Of a stretch of DNA of 64,000 nucleotides, positions 57,190 through 64,000 are shown piece after piece. The DNA comes from Faecalibacterium sp. Lineage in GTDB: Bacteria; Bacillota; Clostridia; Oscillospirales; Ruminococcaceae. Both the position numbers and the translations under genes were made by a program. Numbering within the stretch: position 1 is the stretch's first letter; every line of letters begins with the position of its first letter. The stretch spans positions 1 through 64,000 of the forward strand of contig JALCRP010000005.1 in the NCBI GenBank assembly GCA_022652735.1, given 5' to 3'. Under the pieces are notes generated by a model. That model saw nothing but the letters and a program-made list of their open reading frames with translations, was not told the DNA's origin and searched no databases.

Positions 57190-58483
57190 TCTCCCAGCTG
57201 CCGTCCGTTTTCTGCGTTAAAACGGACGAATAGAATTTTGCCGCGGCACAGGCCAAATGCCCGATGTCCGCGCAGCCCGCCGTCTCTACGGCGGAATGCA
57301 TCGCCAGCTGTGGCAGGCCGATGTCGGCCATCGGTACGCTTACCTGCCGGGCCAGCAGGTTGCCAAGCGTACTGCCGCCGGGGGTATCCGGGCGATTATA
57401 AAAGGCCTGCACGGGCACCTCGGCGCGGCGGCAAATCTCGGCGATCAATGCGCCCGTAAGGCCGCTTGTCGTATATTTCTGGCTGGCGTTATACTTTATA
57501 ACAACGCCGCCGTTAAGCACGACAGGGTGTGCGGCGTCGCTGGTTTCGGGGTGGTTCGGGTGTGTGGCGTGGGCGTTATCCGCCGACAAAAACAGGCTGT
57601 TTGCGCGCGCGGCGATGCGCTGCTCGGCCCCAAGGCCAAGGGCGGCCTCCGCGCGGGCCAGCACATCCGGCAAAAAGCTGCCAAGCGCCCCCTGCCGTGT
57701 GCCGCTGCCCACTTCTTCGTTATCAAATAAGCACCATACGTCGCCGCGCGTCTCGCACGGCGTACCGGCCAAAAAGCCCGTCAGGGTGCCAAATGCACAG
57801 GCGAGGTCGTCAATGCGGGGCGCCATGAAAAACTCATTTTCCAGCCCAACGGTGCAGGGCGCCTGCCGCACGGCAAGCGTCAGGTCGTAATCTAAAATAT
57901 CCGCCCGCGGGCAGACGCCGCCCTCGCCCGCCAAAACGGCGCTTAAATCCTCCCCTGCCGCGCCGAAAATCGGTTGCAAATCAATTTTTGGGTCCAGCGG
58001 GGCGCCCTTTGCGCCGTCGCGATCGAAATGGACGCACAGGCTCGGGATGCACAAAAGGTCGCGTTCGGGCGCGATCAGGCGCGAAACCACGCCCTCTTTG
58101 CTGCGCACCAAAATGCGCCCGGCCAGCGTCAGCGGCCGGTCAAGCCAAGAGCAAAGGCGCATGCCGCCATAAGGCTCCACTTCGGCGCGGGCATAATAAG
58201 CGTCCTCTTTTTTTGTGCAGGTCAGCCGGAAAGCCGGGCTGTCGGAATGTGCCGCTGCGCCGCGCCAGCCGCCAAGCTTACCGCCCGGCATGCGCCAAGC
58301 GATCAGCGAGGAGCCGTTGCGCGTAACATAATAGGCCCCGCCGGGCACAAGCGCCCAAGGGGCGCTTTCTTCGAGATGCACAAAACCCGCCGCCCGTAAA
58401 AGGCCCGCCGCCGTATGCACGGCATGGTACGGGCTGGGCGAAGCGGCCAAAAAGGCGAAGCAATCCGCTAACAGCTGCTGCAT
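57182..58483 (-). CDS. apeB: M18 family aminopeptidase
   Basis: 433 residues from ATG 58483 after TTTGGAGGAAAA; the frame upstream is non-coding leader. A zinc aminopeptidase with preference for acidic or neutral N-termini in the cytoplasm. Signatures: AAAHSDSPAFRLT (metal His/Asp near 88-100), VCPRADILDYDL, CLFDNEEVGSGTRQGALG with catalytic Glu-Glu, and AMHSAVETAG near the end (metal His). It has its own promoter and is followed by gluQ, which overlaps its end. Confidence 0.92.
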   Translation of the reverse strand: MQQLLADCFAFLAASPSPYHAVHTAAGLLRAAGFVHLEESAPWALVPGGAYYVTRNGSSLIAWRMPGGKLGGWRGAAAHSDSPAFRLTCTKKEDAYYARAEVEPYGGMRLCSWLDRPLTLAGRILVRSKEGVVSRLIAPERDLLCIPSLCVHFDRDGAKGAPLDPKIDLQPIFGAAGEDLSAVLAGEGGVCPRADILDYDLTLAVRQAPCTVGLENEFFMAPRIDDLACAFGTLTGFLAGTPCETRGDVWCLFDNEEVGSGTRQGALGSFLPDVLARAEAALGLGAEQRIAARANSLFLSADNAHATHPNHPETSDAAHPVVLNGGVVIKYNASQKYTTSGLTGALIAEICRRAEVPVQAFYNRPDTPGGSTLGNLLARQVSVPMADIGLPQLAMHSAVETAGCADIGHLACAAAKFYSSVLTQKTDGSWEIA

Positions 58484-58550
58484 AAAATTTTCCTCCAAAG
58501 CCGCCGCGGCGGCTTTTTGGCCCGGCGCACGGGCGCGTTTGATTTCTTCC

Positions 58551-58579
58551 ATTATATAAAGGGGCGGCGGGCGGCGCAA
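58551..58579 (-). promoter_or_regulatory. Promoter of the M18 peptidase-gluQ unit
   Basis: Minus strand: -35 TTGCGC (58579-58574), 17-nt spacer, -10 TATAAT (58556-58551). The leader holds a perfect 20-bp palindrome AAAGCCGCCGCGGCGGCTTT (58497-58516) that ends right at the ribosome binding site GGAGG. Confidence 0.6.
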
Positions 58580-58663
58580 GCTATCCTGCAAAAAGAGCTT
58601 CTCTTTCCGCACAAAATTTTCACGCTAGGGCGTATTTTGCGCCGTTTTGTCCGCGGCAGCGTA

Positions 58664-58706
58664 TAAAAAAGGCACCCTTGCGCCGTTTCTCGGCGCAGGA
58701 GTGCCC
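58664..58706 (-). terminator. Terminator of the DUF362 gene
   Basis: Minus strand: GGGCAC.CC.TGCGCCG / CGGCGCA.GG.GTGCC stem with short loop and six T after it. It sits 13 bases from the DUF362 stop and isolates that gene from the M18 promoter. Confidence 0.8.
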
Positions 58707-58718
58707 GTTTTCGTTTGC

Positions 58719-59840
58719 TTATACTTTTTTCAGCACATACTCTCGGGTGCCTAGGCCAACCTTTTGGGCCTGATCCAGCGTCGCATCCCACTCGATGTTC
58801 GGGTTGGAATCCTTAAAGTTATCGTGGCGGCAGGCCCAGCCGGGCTTGGCGAGGTTATCGCTCAGCTGGCTGCCCGGCAGCGGCTGCGCGGCAAGGCAGG
58901 CATCGGCACAGGCCTGATCGAGCGCCACCGGATCAAAGCTGGCAAACATGCCGATGTCCGGCAGGATGGGCGCATCATTTTCGGCGTGGCAATCGCAGTT
59001 GGGGCTGACATCCTGCACAAGGCTGATGTGAAAACACGGCCGGCCGTGGCATACTGCCTGCGCATACTCGGCCATTTTGCGGTCAAGCTCCTCATTGGCA
59101 GAGCTGTTGGGGTTATAGATCGCATCGAACGAGCAGGCGCCGATGCAGCGGCCACAGCCCTTACACTTGGCCTCGTCGATCACAGCCTTGCCCGCCGGGT
59201 AAGAGATCGCGTTGCTGCCGCACTCCTGTGCGCAGCGGCGGCACCCGCGGCAAAGGCCCTCCTGCACAGCGGGCTTGCCGCTGCAATGCTGCTCCATTTT
59301 GCCGGCGCGGCTTCCGCAGCCCATGCCGATATTTTTCAGTGTGCCGCCAAAGCCTGTGGCCTCGTGCCCCTTAAAATGTGTCAGGCTGATAAACACGTCC
59401 GCATCCATGATGGCGCGGCCGATCTTGGCCGTTTTGATGTATTCGCCGTTTACCACGGGCACTTCGGCTTCATCCGTGCCGCGCAGCCCATCGCCGATCA
59501 AAATCTGGCAGCCAACCGTCACGGGCAAAAAGCCGTTCAGGTTCGCGCAATCCATGTGCTCCAGCGCGTTTTTGCGGCTGCCCGGATACAACGTGTTGCA
59601 ATCCGTCAAGAAAGGCATGCCGCCCTGCTCTTTTACAAGGTCGGCCACGGCGCGCGCATAGTTCGGGCGCAGGTAGGCAAGGTTACCCAGCTCGCCGAAA
59701 TGCATCTTGATGGCAACAAACTTGCCCTCCATATCAATCTGGCGCATGCCGGCGGCAAGGCACAGTTTTTGCAGCTTTTTCGGCAGGCCTTCATCCATCT
59801 TGCAGCGAAAATCGGTAAAATAAACAGTTGCCTTTTCCAT
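58719..59840 (-). CDS. DUF362 iron-sulfur protein
   Basis: 373 residues. The DUF362 part (1-185: FVAIKMHFGELGNLAYLRPNYARAVADLVKEQGG ... ISLTHFKGHEATGFGGTLKNIGMGC) is followed by two 4Fe-4S motifs (CRGCRRCAQEC and CKGCGRCIGAC, about 199-235) and the second DUF362 part with SPNCDCHAENDAPILPDIGMFAS. Such proteins are common in strict anaerobes; electron-transfer or metal-related function is not established. Cytoplasmic, no signal peptide. Confidence 0.9.
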   Translation of the reverse strand: MEKATVYFTDFRCKMDEGLPKKLQKLCLAAGMRQIDMEGKFVAIKMHFGELGNLAYLRPNYARAVADLVKEQGGMPFLTDCNTLYPGSRKNALEHMDCANLNGFLPVTVGCQILIGDGLRGTDEAEVPVVNGEYIKTAKIGRAIMDADVFISLTHFKGHEATGFGGTLKNIGMGCGSRAGKMEQHCSGKPAVQEGLCRGCRRCAQECGSNAISYPAGKAVIDEAKCKGCGRCIGACSFDAIYNPNSSANEELDRKMAEYAQAVCHGRPCFHISLVQDVSPNCDCHAENDAPILPDIGMFASFDPVALDQACADACLAAQPLPGSQLSDNLAKPGWACRHDNFKDSNPNIEWDATLDQAQKVGLGTREYVLKKV

Positions 59841-59930
59841 ATCGTTTCTCCTTTTTTGTGTTTTCTGCGGTTTTCAGCTTCGGTTTGTGTTTTTTCTGCT
59901 CCTTGCGGGGTACCTGACGCCAAGCGCCTT

Positions 59931-60761
59931 TTAGGCAAGCGCCGTCACGGCGGCCGCGATCAGCACGATGATGCCCAGCACAATGCGGTACCAGCCGAAG
60001 AATTTGAAATCGTGCTTTTTGACATAGTTCATCAAAAAGCGGATGGCCAGCATACTGACCACAAATGCCACAACGCACCCTGTCAGCAAAACGCCGATCT
60101 CAAGGCCGGTAAAGGCGTTGCCTGCGGCAAGAAATTTCAGCACCTTAATCAGCGACGAGCCGGCCATCGCCGGGATCGCCAAGAAGAAGGTAAACTCTGC
60201 CACGCAGGCGCGCGAAAGCCCTAAAAGCAGCCCGCCCACGATCGTGGCGCCGCTGCGCGAAGTGCCCGGGATGATCGCCAACATCTGCCACAAACCGATG
60301 ATGAAGGCGTCGCGGTAGCTGATTTGAGAGATCTTCCCCACCTGCGCAGAAATGTGCCGGTTCTCGACGACGATAAAGAGGATGCCGTACAAAATCAGCA
60401 TACAAGCGACGGTGAGGTAATTATAGAAATGCGCATCCATCCAATCGTCCAGCGTCAGCATAACGACGGCGCCCGGCACCGTGGCGATCAGGATTTTGAA
60501 CCACAGCCGCCAAACCGGCAGCTTTGCGATAATGCGGCCATCCTTTTTGCCAAACGGCCACAGCTTTGGGAAAAACAGCACGACAACCGCCAAAATTGCG
60601 CCCAGCTGAATCACCATCCGAAACATTTCCATAAAGGCATCGGAAAGCTGGAAGTGGATCATCTGCTCGGCCAAAATCATGTGGCCCGTGCTGGAGATGG
60701 GCAGCCATTCGGTAATGCCCTCGATAATACCGTATAAAACGGCTTTCAAAATTTCAATCAT
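59931..60761 (-). CDS. uppP: Undecaprenyl-diphosphate phosphatase
   Basis: 276 residues with about eight helices. UppP (BacA) removes one phosphate from C55-PP to recycle the carrier for peptidoglycan synthesis; overexpression gives bacitracin resistance. EGITEWLPISSTGH (14-27) and PGTSRSGATIVGGLLLG (near 167-183) are the two signature motifs with catalytic Glu/Ser and Arg. Monocistronic; 90 bases lie between it and the DUF362 gene. Confidence 0.95.
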   Translation of the reverse strand: MIEILKAVLYGIIEGITEWLPISSTGHMILAEQMIHFQLSDAFMEMFRMVIQLGAILAVVVLFFPKLWPFGKKDGRIIAKLPVWRLWFKILIATVPGAVVMLTLDDWMDAHFYNYLTVACMLILYGILFIVVENRHISAQVGKISQISYRDAFIIGLWQMLAIIPGTSRSGATIVGGLLLGLSRACVAEFTFFLAIPAMAGSSLIKVLKFLAAGNAFTGLEIGVLLTGCVVAFVVSMLAIRFLMNYVKKHDFKFFGWYRIVLGIIVLIAAAVTALA

Positions 60762-61031
60762 ACGACAGGGAAACCCCTTTCTTGTTTCTATTTTTTCTGT
60801 GCGGCGGATACCTTATAGCATACGATCTGCCCGCGCGAAATACGACAAAGCCCTTTGCCGCCCCGGCAGGCAGAATACCAAGCCCTGCGCGGCGGCCCGC
60901 GAAAGGCAGGCTGCGCGCCGTGGCCGCTGTGCGATTATTATAGCACACTTGCGCTTTCCTTGCCGTATTCTGCAAAATCTTTTATAATAAGAAAAAAGCC
61001 ACTTTTGCAAAAAAGAAACGGAGGCTTTGCC

Positions 61032-61502
61032 ATGCGTGTCACCGCAGTGATCCCGCCAAAAGGGCGGCTTGTTTTTTGCGCATGGGCCGCAATTCCCTGC
61101 GCGGTGCTGGCGCCGTTTTTTTACTGGCGCGGGCTGGCAAACGGGCTTTTCTTCACGCTGGCGGCGCTTATCTTGGTGTTTAGCGCGTATGCGCGCACCG
61201 TCTCATTTGTGGCCGCCGCCGATGGCGCGCTGCTGCGGCTGTTTTCGGGCGTGGTATTTCCCACGGTGCGGCGCATCCCGCAAAAAAGCGTGTGCGGCGT
61301 GGCGCGCATTTCCACGCCGCTGCTTACGCTGGCCGGCTGCCGTATCCTTGTTTTGTATATGCCAGGCGGTGCCGTGCGCATTTTCGGCTTAGCCGAAGCC
61401 GACGCGCTGGCGCTTTGTGCTTGGGCGCGCGCGGGCGCCGATCAGGCCGGCCCTCCGGGCAAAGCGCCTGACGCCCCGCACGGTGGGGAGGCACAGCCAT
61501 GA
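61032..61502 (+). CDS. bPH2 (YdbS-like) membrane protein
   Basis: 156 residues from ATG 61032 after ACGGAGG. Two hydrophobic helices (17-53) followed by a bacterial PH domain (SFVAAADGALLRLFSGVVFPTVRRIPQKSVCGVARI). These YdbS-type proteins associate with membranes and pair with a larger YdbT-type partner; they have been tied to bacteriocin and stress tolerance in some Bacilli. The stop overlaps the start of the larger partner (ATGA). The 270 bases before it hold no gene. Confidence 0.75.
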   Translation: MRVTAVIPPKGRLVFCAWAAIPCAVLAPFFYWRGLANGLFFTLAALILVFSAYARTVSFVAAADGALLRLFSGVVFPTVRRIPQKSVCGVARISTPLLTLAGCRILVLYMPGGAVRIFGLAEADALALCAWARAGADQAGPPGKAPDAPHGGEAQP

Positions 61503-62920
61503 AGCAGCCGCACAGCCCCGCCGAGCCGGATTTTCTGCCGGACGCGCGCTATCGTCATTTCCACCCTGTATATTTATTTAAGTTTATACAAAAGTATCTG
61601 GTGGTTTATTTGCTGCCGCTTGTGCGCGCGCTGTTTTTATGGGATTGGGATGCCCTTTTGGTTGCGCTGCGGCAGGGCGCTTTTTTGCTAATTGTGGCGG
61701 CCGCGTTTGCCGCGCTGCAATGGCGGGCCAGCGGGTGGTTTCTCGATGCGGGCAACGTACTGCATCTGCGGCAGGGCTTTTTGCTGCGTCGCCACCTCTT
61801 AATCCGCGGCGAGGAGCTAGCCGCGCTGCGCACGGACCGTGCACTGTATCTGCGCGCCGTCGGCGCTGGGAAGCTGACGCTTTATTACGCGCGCGTCCAT
61901 GCGCCGGGCACGGTTACGTTGTATTTGACACGGCGCGATTGTGCGCTTTTGTCTGATCGTTTGCTGCCCGTCAGCAGCGCGCCATTTTACCGCCCTTTGG
62001 GCGCCGAGCGTTTGAGCTTGCTGATTTTAAGCATGAATGCCGCGGCTACACTGCTGTTTTTATCGGCCGCCGTGCGGCAGACGCGAAGCATTGGCACATG
62101 GGCCGAGCGTGTGGCGCTGGCCGGGCTAAACCATGCGGCGGCTACGGCGGCCACTTGGCTGCCCGTAGGCGCGGCGTGGCTTTTAACGATGGTGGGGTTT
62201 GTGCTTGCCATTAGCGTTACGCGCAGTTTTTTTCATACTGCGCATTACAATGTGTATAAATCCAATCAGGCTGTTTTGGCGCGCGGCGGTGTGCTGCATA
62301 TCTCCGAGTGCCGCATTCGCCTTGCTTCTGTTTCGGCCTGCGATGTGCGCGCCACGCCCGCCGCCCGGCTGTTGCGGTGTTATCCCGTGTTCTTGATCGC
62401 AGGCGCCTACGATGGCGGCGAGCTGCCGGTTTTATTATACCGCCCCGGGCACGAGGACGTTTTGACGCAGCTGCTTTTGGGCGTAGAGCTTCCCGCGCAG
62501 GGCTGCCGGCCGCTGGCCGGGCGCAGCATCGTCGCATTTTTAACTGTCAGCGGCCCGCTGGCCGGGCTGTTTTTTTTGATGAGCCTGCTTTCGGCGCGCA
62601 TCCTGCCCGATCTTGCCCCGATGTTTTTGCTGGCGTTTGGTGTCTCGCTGTTCATGCTGCTGGTTGACCTTGACGGCCGCCGCAAAGAGTGCGTTTTGTG
62701 CCAAGGCCAGCATGTTACGGCCCGTATTGTCCGGCGCTTTACGCTGCACACTTACTGCTTATTTACGGCCGGCGCATGGTATTCCTATCTGCAATCGCCG
62801 TGGGCGTATGCCGTGCACCGCGGCAATCTGACGATCCGGCTGCCCGCAGGCCAGCGGCTGAAAGTGAAAAGCATCACAGAGGCAGAAGCCTCGGCCGCGT
62901 TGGACGGTATCTGCCCTTAG
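61499..62920 (+). CDS. bPH2 (YdbT-like) membrane protein
   Basis: 473 residues. Three bPH2 units separated by hydrophobic helix pairs: WFLDAGNVLHLRQGFLLRRHLLIRGEELAALRTDR near 81-115, then YKSNQAVLARGGVLHISECRIRLASVSACDV (about 250-280) and CVLCQGQHVTARIVRRFTLHTYC near the C-terminus. This is the YdbT architecture. It is co-translated with the YdbS-like protein (four-base overlap), and the two probably form a membrane complex. The following 332 bases show no gene or clear terminator. Confidence 0.78.
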   Translation: MKQPHSPAEPDFLPDARYRHFHPVYLFKFIQKYLVVYLLPLVRALFLWDWDALLVALRQGAFLLIVAAAFAALQWRASGWFLDAGNVLHLRQGFLLRRHLLIRGEELAALRTDRALYLRAVGAGKLTLYYARVHAPGTVTLYLTRRDCALLSDRLLPVSSAPFYRPLGAERLSLLILSMNAAATLLFLSAAVRQTRSIGTWAERVALAGLNHAAATAATWLPVGAAWLLTMVGFVLAISVTRSFFHTAHYNVYKSNQAVLARGGVLHISECRIRLASVSACDVRATPAARLLRCYPVFLIAGAYDGGELPVLLYRPGHEDVLTQLLLGVELPAQGCRPLAGRSIVAFLTVSGPLAGLFFLMSLLSARILPDLAPMFLLAFGVSLFMLLVDLDGRRKECVLCQGQHVTARIVRRFTLHTYCLFTAGAWYSYLQSPWAYAVHRGNLTIRLPAGQRLKVKSITEAEASAALDGICP

Positions 62921-63252
62921 CCCGCCGCAGTACGTTTTGAGGCTTTTTTGTCGCGTGGCCCGTGGGCCGGAAGCGCCCGTTTTCCGCGGAGAAAATTTTA
63001 TCCGCCGCACAGTGGGATTTTTGCCATGCGCTTTCTCGATCGGCACATATTTTAGAGAAAGCGCGCACAGTTTTAGAAAAAATTGTGGGCCGTCTGCGCA
63101 CACAAAAAGGCGTCGTCTCGTTAAATGCCACTTTTTCTCTGTAGGATCGCGGAAATGTTTCGGAATAATTCACAAACCGCATCTTGTTTCTTTGTGCATA
63201 TTATGCTAAACTTATCTGCGTTGATGTGAATTTTGTGGATGAGGTTTTCCGA

Positions 63253-63933
63253 ATGTTTCAAACGGTGATTTTTGATCTGGACGGCACCCTGCTCAACACG
63301 ATCGACGATCTGGCGGATGCCGGCAACTGGGTTTGCAAAACCAACGGCTGGCCGACGCATTCGCTCGACGAATACAAGCACATGGTCGGCAATGGCATCC
63401 CGAAGCTGTGCGAGCGTTTTTCGCCCGAAGAAGCGCGCACTCCCGGCCAGCTGGCCGGCACACTTGCGCAGTTCAGCGCGCGCTATGCCGCCCACAAAGA
63501 GGATAAAACCCGCCCGTATGACGGCATCCCCGAGCTTTTGAAGCATTTGGGCCGCGCAGGCGTCCGCACAGCCGTGTTTTCCAACAAGGCGGACGATTTG
63601 GCGCAGGCCATCATCGGGCAGTATTTCGGCTCTGCGATCGATTTGACGCGCGGTAACCTGCCGCATGTGCCCGCAAAGCCGGCCCCGGAAGGCCTTACCC
63701 CTATTTTTAAGGCGCTGGGCGCCGCGCCGGATACCACGCTTTATGTCGGCGACAGCGATGTGGATGTAGAGACGGCACACAATGCCGGCCTGCGCTGCTG
63801 CGGCGCGCTGTGGGGCTTCCGCGGGCGCGAAGAGCTGGTATCGGCCGGCGCAGATTTTTTGGCCGCTGATGCCAAAGAGCTGGAAGCGCTTGTCCTTGCA
63901 CAAGATAGAATCCCGGCCGCCGCAGGGCAGTAA
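63253..63933 (+). CDS. gph: HAD-family phosphatase (phosphoglycolate-phosphatase-like)
   Basis: 226 residues from ATG 63253 after GATGAGG. HAD motif I FDLDGTLLNT has nucleophile Asp8 and Asp10; motif II VFSNKADD; motif III Lys in PAKPAPEG; motif IV YVGDSDVDVETAHNAG. The alpha-helical cap (residues 15-80) with TNGWPTHSLDEYKHMVGNGIPKL is the Gph/PGMB type. Phosphoglycolate is the usual guess, but HAD substrate prediction is unreliable. The last 67 bases of the window hold nothing more. Confidence 0.85.
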   Translation: MFQTVIFDLDGTLLNTIDDLADAGNWVCKTNGWPTHSLDEYKHMVGNGIPKLCERFSPEEARTPGQLAGTLAQFSARYAAHKEDKTRPYDGIPELLKHLGRAGVRTAVFSNKADDLAQAIIGQYFGSAIDLTRGNLPHVPAKPAPEGLTPIFKALGAAPDTTLYVGDSDVDVETAHNAGLRCCGALWGFRGREELVSAGADFLAADAKELEALVLAQDRIPAAAGQ

Positions 63934-64000
63934 AAGCCACCGTTTCACGTTACCGATTTAACAAAAACAAATACGCCCTGTGTCCGCTTTTTGAAGGCGA

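Noticed and set aside
58764..60224. 486-codon plus-strand frame
   Set aside because: Antisense to the DUF362 and uppP genes, both with clear motifs.

Overview
The window looks like a chromosomal segment of an anaerobic, fairly high-GC member of the Clostridia, most likely an Oscillospiraceae/Ruminococcaceae-type gut bacterium. This is an inference from the gene set (L-lactate dehydrogenase, 2[4Fe-4S] proteins, CBS-DRTGG pyrophosphatase, paired bPH2 proteins, M18 aminopeptidase, a MOBQ/type I restriction mobile element) and from strong AGGAGG ribosome binding sites with GCC/GGC-rich codons. I cannot name the species.

Layout. (1) 1-13.8 kb, core chromosome: an ABC-2 exporter with its TetR regulator, a membrane diguanylate cyclase with a C-terminal receiver domain, NagA, a YczE-like and a YgjV-like membrane protein, a lipoprotein, Ldh, a Crp/Fnr regulator divergent from a ferredoxin-like protein, two GNAT acetyltransferases (one frameshifted), a nitrilase-family amidase and a nitroreductase. 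(2) 13.8-26.4 kb, accessory region of more mixed composition, almost all on the minus strand. It holds a macrolide-glycosyltransferase-like gene and a long probable operon headed by a TetR-GNAT fusion (ABC transporter, ICMT-like and CPBP membrane enzymes, GNAT-YoaP, hydrolase, lipoprotein). Decapitated remnants of a response regulator, an FMN reductase and a methyltransferase are scattered among them. (3) 26.4-28.6 kb, remains of an integrative element (excisionase plus an integrase broken in its N-terminal domain) ending in the 3' half of a tRNA-Ser(CGA). (4) 28.63-49.04 kb, an integrative mobilizable element of about 20.4 kb. It carries a replication-initiator-like protein, TnpV, a ParM/ParR-type partition pair, DUF3847, an oriT with a MOBQ nick sequence, a MobA/MobL relaxase, a nine-gene type I restriction-modification operon with RhuM and a second half-size specificity subunit, an XRE regulator paired with a large DUF4209/HEPN-like protein, excisionase, integrase and a complete tRNA-Ser(CGA). 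(5) 49.1-64 kb, core chromosome again: argJ-argB-argD-argF, CBS-DRTGG pyrophosphatase, GluQ-RS, M18 aminopeptidase, a DUF362 iron-sulfur protein, UppP, two bPH2 membrane proteins and a HAD phosphatase.

Most striking points. The 20.4-kb element appears to sit inside the anticodon loop of a tRNA-Ser(CGA) gene: the 3' half lies at its left end and a decayed 5' half at its right end, both meeting at the 7-bp core TTTCGAG, and the element carries an intact replacement tRNA-Ser(CGA) beside its integrase. Repeated GATAGAA and GATTGGAAAA boxes flank both ends. Other notable items are the unexplained 652-residue HEPN-motif protein with its XRE partner in a defence cargo, the TetR-GNAT fusion with two operators bracketing its promoter, and an ArgD with a 78-residue lysine/alanine/proline-rich tail ending in an AT-hook.
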